Shown: positions 16,686-24,614 of the stretch, one piece after another
Numbering within the stretch: position 1 is the first letter of the stretch
How the letters are laid out: every line of letters begins with the position of its first letter
NCBI GenBank assembly: GCA_002340255.1
Contig: DDLS01000147.1
Coordinates: forward strand, 1-33,396
Origin: Cyanobacteria bacterium UBA2566
GTDB taxonomy: Bacteria; Cyanobacteriota; Cyanobacteriia; Cyanobacteriales; Desertifilaceae
Direction of reading: 5' to 3'
DNA length: 33,396 nucleotides
Position numbers and translations under genes: made by a program
Notes under the pieces: model-generated
What the model was told of the DNA's origin: nothing
Database searches by the model: none
Seen by the model: the letters and a program-made list of their open reading frames with translations, nothing else

Positions 16686-16725
16686 CTTAGCCAGAGACTC
16701 ATTAATTCCTATCTCTAGCTCGTCA

Positions 16726-16751
16726 GTTTATCTTGTTTTTTCAAGATAAAC
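16726..16751. terminator. Perfect 10-bp hairpin between ywiC-like gene and pflB
   Basis: GTTTATCTTG (16726-16735), a loop of six T, then CAAGATAAAC (16742-16751). The stem is AT-rich and no U-tract follows on the plus strand. It may be a weak terminator, an mRNA-stabilising hairpin or an operator. It lies about 40 bp after the ywiC-like stop. Confidence 0.5.
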
Positions 16752-16857
16752 CGATCGGGATGAACAAATTTTAATGTAGAAAAAAGATATTAAAAAATCA
16801 TGAAAATTCATACATCCTTAGGAGCATAATAAAAAAATGTGCTACAAATAAGAGAAG

Positions 16858-16898
16858 AAGGAGGTGAGTGTAAAAAAAGTCAAAAACACTCAAAAAAA
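16858..16898 (+). promoter_or_regulatory. Hairpin-bridged Shine-Dalgarno of pflB
   Basis: AAGGAGGTGA (16858-16867) is a near-perfect anti-16S match but ends over 30 nt before the pflB ATG at 16899. Between them TGAGTGT (16865-16871) pairs perfectly with ACACTCA (16886-16892). If folded, only AAAAAA (16893-16898) separates the hairpin from ATG, giving ideal effective spacing after AAGGAGG. There is no ATG or GTG at normal spacing in the pflB frame. A four-codon upstream frame, ATG TGC TAC AAA TAA (16837-16851), precedes it. Confidence 0.55.
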
Positions 16899-19187
16899 AT
16901 GGTTAGCAACATTGACATTCAACAAACTCGATCTAAATTACAAAGCCAAGTAACATCGCAAGACCAAGCATGGCAAGGATTTAAACGAGGAACATGGGCG
17001 CAAGAAGTTAACGTCAGAGACTTTATCCAAAAAAATTACACCTCCTATGAGGGAGATGAATCTTTTCTGGAAAACATAAGTCAGTCAACAGACCAACTTT
17101 GGGCTGAAGTTAAAGAATTGATGAAACAGGAGCGCGAAAAAGGCGTTTTGGATGCAGAAACCAAAATTCCTTCTGGCATTATTGCCTATGGTGCAGGTTA
17201 CATCAATCAAGACCTAGAAAAAATTGTCGGACTGCAAACCGATAAACCCCTCAAACGAGCCATCATGCCTTTTGGGGGAATTCGAGTCGTTGAGAAATCT
17301 TTAGAAGCCTATGGTTACACCATAGATCCTGAAACTCATGACGTTTTTACTCAATATCGTAAAACCCATAATGACGGTGTTTTCGATGCTTATACCCGCC
17401 AAATGCGGAAGGCTCGCCACTCAGGAATTATCACCGGTTTACCTGATTCCTATGGACGGGGACGTATCATTGGAGATTATCGCCGTGTTGCCCTCTATGG
17501 TGTTGATTTTCTAATCGAAGATAAACAGCAACAGTTATCTTCCTTAGAATATGATGTCATGGACGAGGAAGTGATTCGTTTACGAGAAGAAATCTCTGAA
17601 CAAATCAAAGCCCTTAAAAAATTGAAAATCATGGGGGCAAGTTATGGTTTTGATTTGGGAAATCCAGCCGCCAATGCTCAACAGGCCATACAATGGACTT
17701 ATTTTGGATACTTAGCTGCGGTTAAAGAGCAAAATGGTGCAGCGATGTCCTTGGGGCGTGTTTCCAATTTCCTCGATATTTACATTGAACGGGATTTGAA
17801 ATCAGGAGAAATCTCTGAAGCTCAAGTTCAAGAATTAATCGATCAATTTGTGATGAAGCTGCGGATGGTACGCTTCTTACGCACTCCTGAATATAACCAA
17901 TTATTTGCAGCCGATCCGGTTTGGGTGACAGAAGTTATTGGAGGAATGGGAGTTGATAGCCGTCCCCTAGTCACTAAAAATAGTTTCCGTTTCTTGCATA
18001 CCCTCTACAATTTAGGCCCTGCACCTGAGCCAAATTTAACAATTTTGTGGTCGGAAAAATTGCCGATCGCGTTCAAACAATATTGTTCCAAGGTTTCCAT
18101 CGATACCAGTTCCATCCAGTATGAAAATGATGACTTGATGCGTCCAGAGTTTGGCGATGATTATGGTATTGCTTGCTGTGTCTCGGCGATGAAAATTGGC
18201 AAACAAATGCAGTTTTTCGGCGCGAGAGTTAACCTCGCCAAAGCATTACTGTATGCCATTAACGGGGGTAAGGATGAAAAAACAGGCGAGCAAATCGCCC
18301 CTCCTTATGCTGCCATTACCGGTGAATATCTAGACTACGAAGAAGTCACCGCTAAGTTTGACCTTTTGATGGACTGGTTAGCCAAACTGTATGTTAACAG
18401 CCTCAATGTCATTCACTATATGCATGATAAATACTGCTACGAAACCCTAGAAATGGCATTGCACGATCGCGATGTTTATCGGACAATGGCTTGTGGGATG
18501 GCGGGTTTATCCGTAGTTGGAGATGCCTTGGCAGCGATTAAATATGGGACGGTGAAAGTCCTGCGTAATGAAGAAGGGTTAGCCATTGACTACGAAGTGA
18601 CTGGGGATTATCCAAAATTTGGCAATAATGACGAACGGGTTGACCAGATTACCTCTGGTATTTTAACGACCTTCATGGATAAAATCCGTAGAAACAAAAC
18701 CTATCGTCAGGCAACACCTACCCAATCCATTCTCACCATTACCTCCAACGTGGTTTATGGTAAAAAGACGGGCAGTACACCGGATGGACGAAAGGCAGGA
18801 GAACCCTTTGCTCCTGGAGCCAATCCGATGCATGGACAAGATACTAAAGGGGCGATTGCTTCTATGGCTTCCATTGCCAAATTACCCTATGAACATGCTC
18901 AAGATGGGATTTCATACACTTTTTCAATTGTGCCTCAAGCCTTAGGGACAACTGACGATGGGAAAGTCAATAATTTGGTCGGAATGCTAGATGGTTATTT
19001 CCACGACACGGGGCATCATATCAATGTTAACGTTCTCAATCGAGACACCTTAGTCGATGCAATGAACCATCCTGAAGAATATCCTCAGTTGACGATTCGA
19101 GTATCTGGTTATGCCGTCAATTTCATTAAACTAAGCCGCGAACAACAATTGGATGTGATTAACCGCACATTCCACAGTCAACTGTAA
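16899..19187 (+). CDS. pflB: Pyruvate formate-lyase (formate C-acetyltransferase)
   Basis: 762 residues from ATG 16899, the normal PflB length. The adjacent catalytic cysteines are in IACCVSAMKIGKQM (Cys426-Cys427) and the glycyl-radical loop is RVSGYAVNFIKLS with Gly737. The enzyme converts pyruvate and CoA to acetyl-CoA and formate in anaerobic or dark fermentation and is inactivated by oxygen. A GTG at 16839 in frame would add 20 Lys/Ser-rich residues not typical of the family, so 16899 is preferred. The activating enzyme gene follows 101 bp downstream. The position of the ribosome-binding site is unusual (see regulatory entry). Confidence 0.96.
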   Translation: MVSNIDIQQTRSKLQSQVTSQDQAWQGFKRGTWAQEVNVRDFIQKNYTSYEGDESFLENISQSTDQLWAEVKELMKQEREKGVLDAETKIPSGIIAYGAGYINQDLEKIVGLQTDKPLKRAIMPFGGIRVVEKSLEAYGYTIDPETHDVFTQYRKTHNDGVFDAYTRQMRKARHSGIITGLPDSYGRGRIIGDYRRVALYGVDFLIEDKQQQLSSLEYDVMDEEVIRLREEISEQIKALKKLKIMGASYGFDLGNPAANAQQAIQWTYFGYLAAVKEQNGAAMSLGRVSNFLDIYIERDLKSGEISEAQVQELIDQFVMKLRMVRFLRTPEYNQLFAADPVWVTEVIGGMGVDSRPLVTKNSFRFLHTLYNLGPAPEPNLTILWSEKLPIAFKQYCSKVSIDTSSIQYENDDLMRPEFGDDYGIACCVSAMKIGKQMQFFGARVNLAKALLYAINGGKDEKTGEQIAPPYAAITGEYLDYEEVTAKFDLLMDWLAKLYVNSLNVIHYMHDKYCYETLEMALHDRDVYRTMACGMAGLSVVGDALAAIKYGTVKVLRNEEGLAIDYEVTGDYPKFGNNDERVDQITSGILTTFMDKIRRNKTYRQATPTQSILTITSNVVYGKKTGSTPDGRKAGEPFAPGANPMHGQDTKGAIASMASIAKLPYEHAQDGISYTFSIVPQALGTTDDGKVNNLVGMLDGYFHDTGHHINVNVLNRDTLVDAMNHPEEYPQLTIRVSGYAVNFIKLSREQQLDVINRTFHSQL

Positions 19188-19206
19188 ACTTAAGCTGCAA
19201 TCGCCA

Positions 19207-19240
19207 ATCCCCATCCTATGCTAATAATAAGGATGGGGAT
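19207..19240. other. Hairpin in the pflB-pflA intergenic region
   Basis: ATCCCCATCC (19207-19216) and GGATGGGGAT (19231-19240) are perfect inverted repeats. No U-tract follows, so it is more likely a processing or partial-attenuation stem than a full terminator. It would help lower activase relative to lyase expression. Confidence 0.6.
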
Positions 19241-19288
19241 CATTGTATGCATTAAGCTTAAGCGGTCAACTTTATCATCACTAATTAT

Positions 19289-20020
19289 ATGGGATCGACA
19301 GGTATTATTCATTCAATAGAGACTTGTGGGACAGTCGATGGTCCTGGAATTCGATTTGTGATTTTTACAAAAGGTTGTCCCTTACGGTGTTTATACTGCC
19401 ATAATCCTGATTCTCGTTGTATTGAAGATGGAGAAGCAATATCTGTTGATGAATTGATGGTAGAAATTGAGAAATATCGGTCTTACTTTCAATTTTCTGG
19501 TGGCGGTGTAACGGTGACTGGAGGTGAGCCTTTGATGCAACCTGAGTTTGTTAAAGAAATTTTTCAAAGATGTCGCCAGATTGGAGTTCATACTGCTTTA
19601 GATACATCCGGGTACATCAATGTAGAGATGGCTAAACCGGTTTTAGACTATACGGATTTAGTCTTATTAGATATCAAATCTTTCGATCCTCAAATTTACA
19701 AAAAAGTAACCCATGTTTCTATTGAGCCAACGCTTGATTTTGCTCGATATCTCAACGAAATTCAGAAGCCAACATGGATCAGATTTGTGTTAGTCCCTGG
19801 GTTGACAGATGCTTTTAATAATGTTAAAGGACTAGCTGAATTTGTGGCTCTTTTTGAGAATGTAGAAAAAGTTGAAATTTTACCCTTCCATAAAATGGGA
19901 GAATACAAATGGCAACAACTCGGCTATGATTATCAACTCAAGAACACTGAACCTCCTTCCCAGGAATTATTAGAACAAACGATTGGTATTTTCAAACGTC
20001 ATAACCTAGTCGTTCAATAA
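19289..20020 (+). CDS. pflA: Pyruvate formate-lyase activating enzyme (radical SAM)
   Basis: A 243-residue radical SAM activase. The iron-sulfur cluster motif CPLRCLYC is near residues 30-37, preceded by the ETCGTVDGPGIRFV region typical of PflA. The SAM-binding GGEPL follows near residue 79. It installs the glycyl radical on PflB using reduced electron donors. ATG 19289 is unambiguous because upstream in-frame sequence is short. It lies 101 bp after pflB across a strong hairpin and is expected to be co-expressed with it. Confidence 0.95.
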   Translation: MGSTGIIHSIETCGTVDGPGIRFVIFTKGCPLRCLYCHNPDSRCIEDGEAISVDELMVEIEKYRSYFQFSGGGVTVTGGEPLMQPEFVKEIFQRCRQIGVHTALDTSGYINVEMAKPVLDYTDLVLLDIKSFDPQIYKKVTHVSIEPTLDFARYLNEIQKPTWIRFVLVPGLTDAFNNVKGLAEFVALFENVEKVEILPFHKMGEYKWQQLGYDYQLKNTEPPSQELLEQTIGIFKRHNLVVQ

Positions 20021-20201
20021 TCGTTACCTATATTTTTCAGTCTGGGTTGGGTGCAAATTGCCTCCTAGTTCTCCCCTAGAGACATAAGGGATACCCTAAA
20101 TGAGCCGATAAAATAGCGATCCTAGCAATTATGCCCAAAACTCAAGGGGCGATCGCGCAGAATTAGCCGTAAGATAAGAGCGCCGATGTTATAGGAAGGG
20201 T

Positions 20202-21968
20202 ATGGCTGCCATTGATTGGTTGATTGTTCTGTTGTATTTGCTCTTAACGTTAGGATTAGGGTTATATCTATCAGGAAAAGCCTCGGAGGGACTGGAGGCG
20301 TTTTTTGTATCGGGGCGATCGCTCCCTTGGTGGCTCTCCGGAACCAGTATGGCAGCGACTACTTTTTCTATTGATACTCCCCTCTACATTGCTGGAGTGG
20401 TTGCCAGTCGAGGGGTTGCGGGAAACTGGGAATGGTGGAGCTTTGGTATGGCTCATGTGGTGATGATTTATATCTTTGCCCGGATGTGGCGCAGATCGGG
20501 AGTGGTTACGGATGCCCAGTTAACGGAAATTCGCTATGGGGGATCGATGGCAGCCATTCTACGAGCAGTGAAGGCTTTTTTGTTTGCAGTTCCGATTAAT
20601 TGTATCGGCATTGGCTACGCGATGTTGGCGATGGTGAAAGTGATTGATGCCCTGGAATTATGGCAAAGTTTGGGCATAGAACCGGCAGAGAACCTTAAAC
20701 TCTGGAGTGTGGTAGGGGTGAGTTTATTTGTCCTATTCTATGCCGGAATTTCTGGACTTTGGGGGGTGGTGGCGACGGATTTTTTCCAGTTTTTTCTCGG
20801 GTTATTTGGGGCGATCGCCGTTGCCGCGATCGCAGTGAGTCATGTGGGCGGCATTCACGAGTTAATTCCCCTCGTGCAAGAGCGCACAGATACGGATATC
20901 TTAGCCTTTTTTCCTCTGAATACGGAAACCGCCAGTCTCAGCTTAAGTACGTTTGGAGCGTATTTGTTGATTCAGTGGTGGGCGTTTCGTCGTAGTGACG
21001 GGGGTGGCGAATTTATCCAACGATTATTAGCCTCAAAAAATGAAGCAGAAGCGGAAAAAGCGGCCTGGTTTTTCAATATTCTGCATTATGGGGTGCGGAC
21101 TTGGCCTTGGATTTTAGTTGCTCTGGTGGCTCTAGTGGTTTATCCCAATTTGGAAGATCCGGAGCTGGGCTATCCAAAATTAATGCTCGATTTCTTGCCT
21201 CCAGCGATGTTGGGATTAGTGGTGGCTTCCTTGCTGGCAGCGTTTATGAGTACGGTTTCAACCTCCATTAACTGGGGCGCATCCTATTTAACCAATGATT
21301 TATATTTACGCTTTTTCCGTCCTGACTCTACCCAGTCGGAGTTAGTCTTAGTCGGTCGTATGTCTTCGGTTATGGTAACCGTTTTAGGGGCGATCGCCGC
21401 GTTCTATGCCCAAGATGTAGCCACCGTATTTCGATTGGTGATTGCGATCGGTACAGGGCCCGGATTAGTCTTGATTCTACGCTGGTTTTGGTGGCGCATT
21501 AATGCCGCAGCGGAATTAGCCTCGATGGTCGGTGGATTTATCATCGGATTAACCACCAGTGTTGTACCTCTATTAACCATTAAAGATTTTGGCTTGCGAT
21601 TACTGGTGACGGCTGGGATTAGTGGAATTTGCTGGATAGCTGCCATGTTGTTAACGGCACCAGAATCAGATCAAACCTTGGATGAATTCTATCGGTTAGT
21701 GCGCCCTGGCGGTCCTGGATGGCGACGGCAGCGATCGCGCACGGGCTTGAAACCGGCACAAAGCTTACCCCAAGATTTACTCAAAATCAGTGCAGCCACA
21801 TTGCTCTTATTTGGTGCGATGTTCGCTGTAGGCGGCTTTTTACTTTTGAATCAGGGAGTCGGTTGGATGAGCTTAATTGTAGCGGTTGCTGGGGCGATGA
21901 TGTTGCGCTATGTGAGTAAAGTAAGGGTTGCTCCCATGGCTCGACCAGGGTTAGAAGATGAGTTATAG
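20202..21968 (+). CDS. Sodium:solute symporter family transporter
   Basis: A 588-residue membrane protein with about 12-13 hydrophobic segments of the SSS family. Typical features are the GLYLSGKASEGLEAFFVSGR turn after the first helix, WWLSGTSMAATTFSIDTPLY (sodium-site region), and later LAAFMSTVSTSINWGASYLT. AAGATAGG-like purines (AGGAAGG) precede ATG 20202. The substrate cannot be read from sequence; sugars, organic acids and amino acids are all known in the family. No obvious partner gene adjoins it. The 181 bp upstream contains one HIP1 site and nothing else I recognise. Confidence 0.9.
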   Translation: MAAIDWLIVLLYLLLTLGLGLYLSGKASEGLEAFFVSGRSLPWWLSGTSMAATTFSIDTPLYIAGVVASRGVAGNWEWWSFGMAHVVMIYIFARMWRRSGVVTDAQLTEIRYGGSMAAILRAVKAFLFAVPINCIGIGYAMLAMVKVIDALELWQSLGIEPAENLKLWSVVGVSLFVLFYAGISGLWGVVATDFFQFFLGLFGAIAVAAIAVSHVGGIHELIPLVQERTDTDILAFFPLNTETASLSLSTFGAYLLIQWWAFRRSDGGGEFIQRLLASKNEAEAEKAAWFFNILHYGVRTWPWILVALVALVVYPNLEDPELGYPKLMLDFLPPAMLGLVVASLLAAFMSTVSTSINWGASYLTNDLYLRFFRPDSTQSELVLVGRMSSVMVTVLGAIAAFYAQDVATVFRLVIAIGTGPGLVLILRWFWWRINAAAELASMVGGFIIGLTTSVVPLLTIKDFGLRLLVTAGISGICWIAAMLLTAPESDQTLDEFYRLVRPGGPGWRRQRSRTGLKPAQSLPQDLLKISAATLLLFGAMFAVGGFLLLNQGVGWMSLIVAVAGAMMLRYVSKVRVAPMARPGLEDEL

Positions 21969-22072
21969 CAGGGGAAGGGAGAGTTAGGACACTTTACTAT
22001 AAACAATAACCTAACCGTCCTCAGCAACTGATTGACTGCTATAGAAAAAAGGATCGCTATAATGGTTAATTG

Positions 22073-22178
22073 ATACAGCACTTTGTGCTTTTGTAGAGTA
22101 AGCTGTTGAATTCCCAAAGCCATATACCACAATCCTATTCCCCATTCCCCATTCCCTATTCCCTAGCGCAAAGTGCTA
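22073..22178. repeat. Foldback element (TACAGCGCTTTG family), copy A, with heptamers inside
   Basis: The left end ATACAGCACTTTGTGCT (from 22073) and right end AGCGCAAAGTGCTATAT (to about 22181) are imperfect inverted repeats. Inside are GAATTC, TACCACA and a CCCTATT/CCCCATT heptamer tract (22136-22165). The element at 24389-24496 has the same parts in the same order on the opposite strand. Its right end touches the upstream ATG of the phytase-like gene. Confidence 0.7.
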
Positions 22179-22194
22179 TATGAGTTTTGCCCGA

Positions 22195-23352
22195 ATGAAA
22201 CGCTTCTTAGTTCCCCTTTTTGTCTTCGGTTTCTGTCTGCTTGGATTGCTGACGGGTTGTAGCCTACCGCAAGTGAGCGCCCAAGATCGGCTCTTTTTGC
22301 CCTTGTCTTTGGAATGGGTTGGAGAAGTCACCCTACCCAAACAGGAGTTTCAGGAAACCACCGTGGGTGGGTTATCAGCGATCGCCTACGATCGCCAACG
22401 CGATCGCCTCTATGCTCTTTCGGATGACCGCAGTTTCCACGGCCCCGCTCGCTTTTATACCTTGAATCTGAGTCTTGACCCCTTTGAAATTGATGTAGAA
22501 ACCGTTACTGCCTTAAAAACCCCGGAAGGTACGCCATACGCGGAAGGTAGCCTCGATCCAGAAGGGTTAGCTCTCACTCCCAACCGAACCCTACTCATTG
22601 CCAGTGAAGGGGTTGCAAACCAACAGATCCCCCCGGCGATCGCTGAATATGACCGGCAAACAGGACAATGGCTCAATCAGCTCCCCATTCCTCAACGCTA
22701 TATCCCTGATACTTCAGGAAAAGAAGAACAAAAAGGAGTACAAAATAACCTAGGGTTTGAGTCCTTAACCACCAACCCCATCGGCCTCGTTCCCACAACT
22801 GGTGAACCTTTACGCGTATTTGTTGCTACAGAAGCCGCCTTAATCCAAGATCGAGATCCAGAAGTCAAAGAATTAGTGAAGACTAGAACACGGTGGATGC
22901 ATTATCTCCTCAGCGAAGGGCCACCCCTGTTAGTTTCTGAACATTTCTATGAACTTGATACACCTGAACCAGATATTCTCTCCCAAGGATTAACAGAAAT
23001 TTTAGCCTTAGATGAACCCGGACATTTTCTCACCCTAGAGCGCTCTTTTAATGGCTCTGTAGTTACAGCCAAACTATTCCAAGCAGTGACCGGATCGGCC
23101 AGCGATATTTCTAATGTATCCTCTCTTCAAGGCAATTTAGGAGAGTTGAAACCTATTCGTAAACAATTGGTTTTAGATTTAGCTCAGTTGGGCATTACCT
23201 TGGATAACCTCGAAGGGATGACATTTGGCCCCCATTTTGCCGATGGCAGTCCCAGCTTAATTTTAGTCAGTGATGATAATTTTAATGCCTATCAGAAAAC
23301 GCAGTTTCTGTTATTTCGTCTCTTGACTATGGACTCCTCAAGAGAAGGGTGA
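22195..23352 (+). CDS. Phytase-like/esterase-like lipoprotein
   Basis: 385 residues from ATG 22195 (MKRFLVPLFVFGFCLLG, then LLTGCS). The signal peptide ends in a lipobox with a lipidatable Cys, so it is probably anchored to a membrane. The body matches the esterase-like activity of phytase family: GLSAIAYDRQRDRLYALSDD, then SLDPEGLALTPN, NLGFESLTTNP, DNLEGMTFGP and LILVSDDNF, a beta-propeller pattern of repeated Glu/Asp metal-site segments. ATG 22180 is in frame but lies at the end of the upstream foldback repeat, so I prefer 22195. Enzyme activity is not proven for this family. Confidence 0.82.
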   Translation: MKRFLVPLFVFGFCLLGLLTGCSLPQVSAQDRLFLPLSLEWVGEVTLPKQEFQETTVGGLSAIAYDRQRDRLYALSDDRSFHGPARFYTLNLSLDPFEIDVETVTALKTPEGTPYAEGSLDPEGLALTPNRTLLIASEGVANQQIPPAIAEYDRQTGQWLNQLPIPQRYIPDTSGKEEQKGVQNNLGFESLTTNPIGLVPTTGEPLRVFVATEAALIQDRDPEVKELVKTRTRWMHYLLSEGPPLLVSEHFYELDTPEPDILSQGLTEILALDEPGHFLTLERSFNGSVVTAKLFQAVTGSASDISNVSSLQGNLGELKPIRKQLVLDLAQLGITLDNLEGMTFGPHFADGSPSLILVSDDNFNAYQKTQFLLFRLLTMDSSREG

Positions 23353-23362
23353 AACTGCCTAT

Positions 23363-23466
23363 TATATCAAATCCTAAAAATCACGCTACATATCAATCCC
23401 CGTGTCCCCGTTTCTCCGTGTCCGGAGTGTCAATCATCTGTAGCACATATCTAAGGATTTGATATT
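23363..23466. repeat. MITE-like foldback element (TATCAAATCCT family), copy 1
   Basis: The left end TATATCAAATCCTA and right end AGGATTTGATATTA are imperfect inverted repeats. The inner parts of both arms contain GCTACA/TGTAGC. The centre carries CCGTGTCC repeats. A second copy at 28575-28760 has the same ends and is interrupted by another element. Confidence 0.7.
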
Positions 23467-23526
23467 ACCTATTGCCTAACGCTATATCCTCTCGATCGCC
23501 TTGTTTTTTCTCCCGCGATACTCTAA

Positions 23527-23539
23527 AATGATAATCATT
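23527..23539. promoter_or_regulatory. Fur/Zur-type box upstream of znuC-like gene
   Basis: AATGAT-A-ATCATT is a perfect 6-1-6 palindrome that matches the core of cyanobacterial Zur boxes (TGATAATNATTATCA). It lies about 80 bp before the TTG start of the ABC ATPase gene. Zinc-dependent repression of znuCB is inferred from the box and the gene family. Confidence 0.6.
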
Positions 23540-23617
23540 CTACACAGGCTCTCCTAGTCCAAAAATCTACTAATCAAGGAAAAGCCTAGAGAACCTTAAG
23601 AAACCAGGAGATCGAGC

Positions 23618-24391
23618 TTGACCGAAATAGTATTGGAAGTTGAAGGCTTAATCATCGATCGCGATCGCACACCAGGGGTCGTGCATGACGTATCCTTTAC
23701 TTTATCTACGGGTACAGATACCGCCCTCATCGGACCCAATGGAGCAGGGAAAAGCACCCTAATTCAAGCCATTTTAGGCATCTTACCTCGAAAATCAGGT
23801 CATATTTCCCTATTAGGAAAACCGATGAATCCTCAAGGTAAACTGCCGGCGCAAATTCGTCAACAAATCGCCTATTTACCGCAAAACTTTCTCTTCGATC
23901 GCCGTCTGCCCATGACAGTAGCCGAACTGGTCGGCTTAGGTTGGGATCGGCTCGGTTTTCAGTTGCCCTGGTCAGGCTATCGAGAACGCCGTAAAGCCGT
24001 CCGAGAAGCGCTCTCGCGGGTGGATGCCTGGCATTTAAAACACAAACCCATTAGTCAACTTTCCGGTGGAGAAACTAAGCGCATCTTACTCGCTTATTGT
24101 CTGGCTAGACCTCGAAAATTACTGATTTTAGATGAAGCCCCTGCGGGATTAGATATCCGAGGAGAAGCCGAATTTTATCAACTCCTCGAAGAACTGAAAC
24201 AAGAATATCATTGGGCAATTTTACAGATTTCCCATGATTTGGATATGGTAAAAAAACAATGCGATCGCGTCCTTTGTCTAAACCGTACCTTACTCTGTCA
24301 AGGGACACCAGAAAACACGCTCAGTACGGAAAATCTAATTGCCGCTTACGGTTCTGCCTTTACTCGTTATCATCATTCCTGTCGATCCTAA
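23618..24391 (+). CDS. znuC: Zinc-type ABC transporter ATPase (ZnuC-like)
   Basis: A 257-residue metal ABC ATPase. Walker A is GPNGAGKST, the Q-loop is YLPQNFLFDRRLPMT, the signature is LSGGETKRILLAYCL and Walker B is LLILDEAPAGLD, followed by the ISHDLDMV H-loop. The TTG start at 23618 has CAGGAG about 10 bp upstream. With the following permease it forms a ZnuCB-type importer. No binding-protein gene is adjacent, so its ZnuA must be encoded elsewhere or be shared. The upstream Fur/Zur-type box supports zinc. The stop codon TAA is the first triplet of the downstream foldback repeat. Confidence 0.82.
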   Translation: MTEIVLEVEGLIIDRDRTPGVVHDVSFTLSTGTDTALIGPNGAGKSTLIQAILGILPRKSGHISLLGKPMNPQGKLPAQIRQQIAYLPQNFLFDRRLPMTVAELVGLGWDRLGFQLPWSGYRERRKAVREALSRVDAWHLKHKPISQLSGGETKRILLAYCLARPRKLLILDEAPAGLDIRGEAEFYQLLEELKQEYHWAILQISHDLDMVKKQCDRVLCLNRTLLCQGTPENTLSTENLIAAYGSAFTRYHHSCRS

Positions 24392-24496
24392 TACAGAGCT
24401 TTGCGCTGGGGAAAGGGAATAGGGAATAGGGTTGTGGTACATGGAGAGAGAGAATTCAAGCTTGTGTTTCATAACGCAAGCAAAGCGCTGTATTAA
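24389..24496. repeat. Foldback element (TACAGCGCTTTG family), copy B
   Basis: The ends TAATACAGAGCTTTGCGCT (24389-24407) and AGCAAAGCGCTGTATTA (24479-24495) are inverted repeats. The interior has GGGAATA heptamers, TGTGGTA and GAATTC, the reverse complement of the order seen in copy A. It begins exactly on the stop codon of the znuC-like gene. Confidence 0.75.
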
Positions 24497-24532
24497 TTAA
24501 AAAATTGAACATGGGTAGGGCTTAGAGGATGA

Positions 24533-24588
24533 GGGCGGGTTGAGTAAAGTTATTGATGTGTTTTGTAGATTTTTTGTGAACCCACCCC
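24533..24588 (+). repeat. 56-bp repeat unit, copy 3
   Basis: Starts GGGCGGGTTG and ends AACCCACCCC, exactly 56 bp like the two copies near 3740-3898. It covers most of the leader before the znuB-like ATG at 24615. A TTG at 24540 in frame with znuB lies inside it and is not a credible start. Confidence 0.6.
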
Positions 24589-24614
24589 CACAACGTTGTT
24601 TAATTGTGAATGTA

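Noticed and set aside
24540..24614. TTG 24540 as the znuB start
   Set aside because: It lies inside a 56-bp repeat and would add an atypical segment; ATG 24615 fits the family N-terminus.
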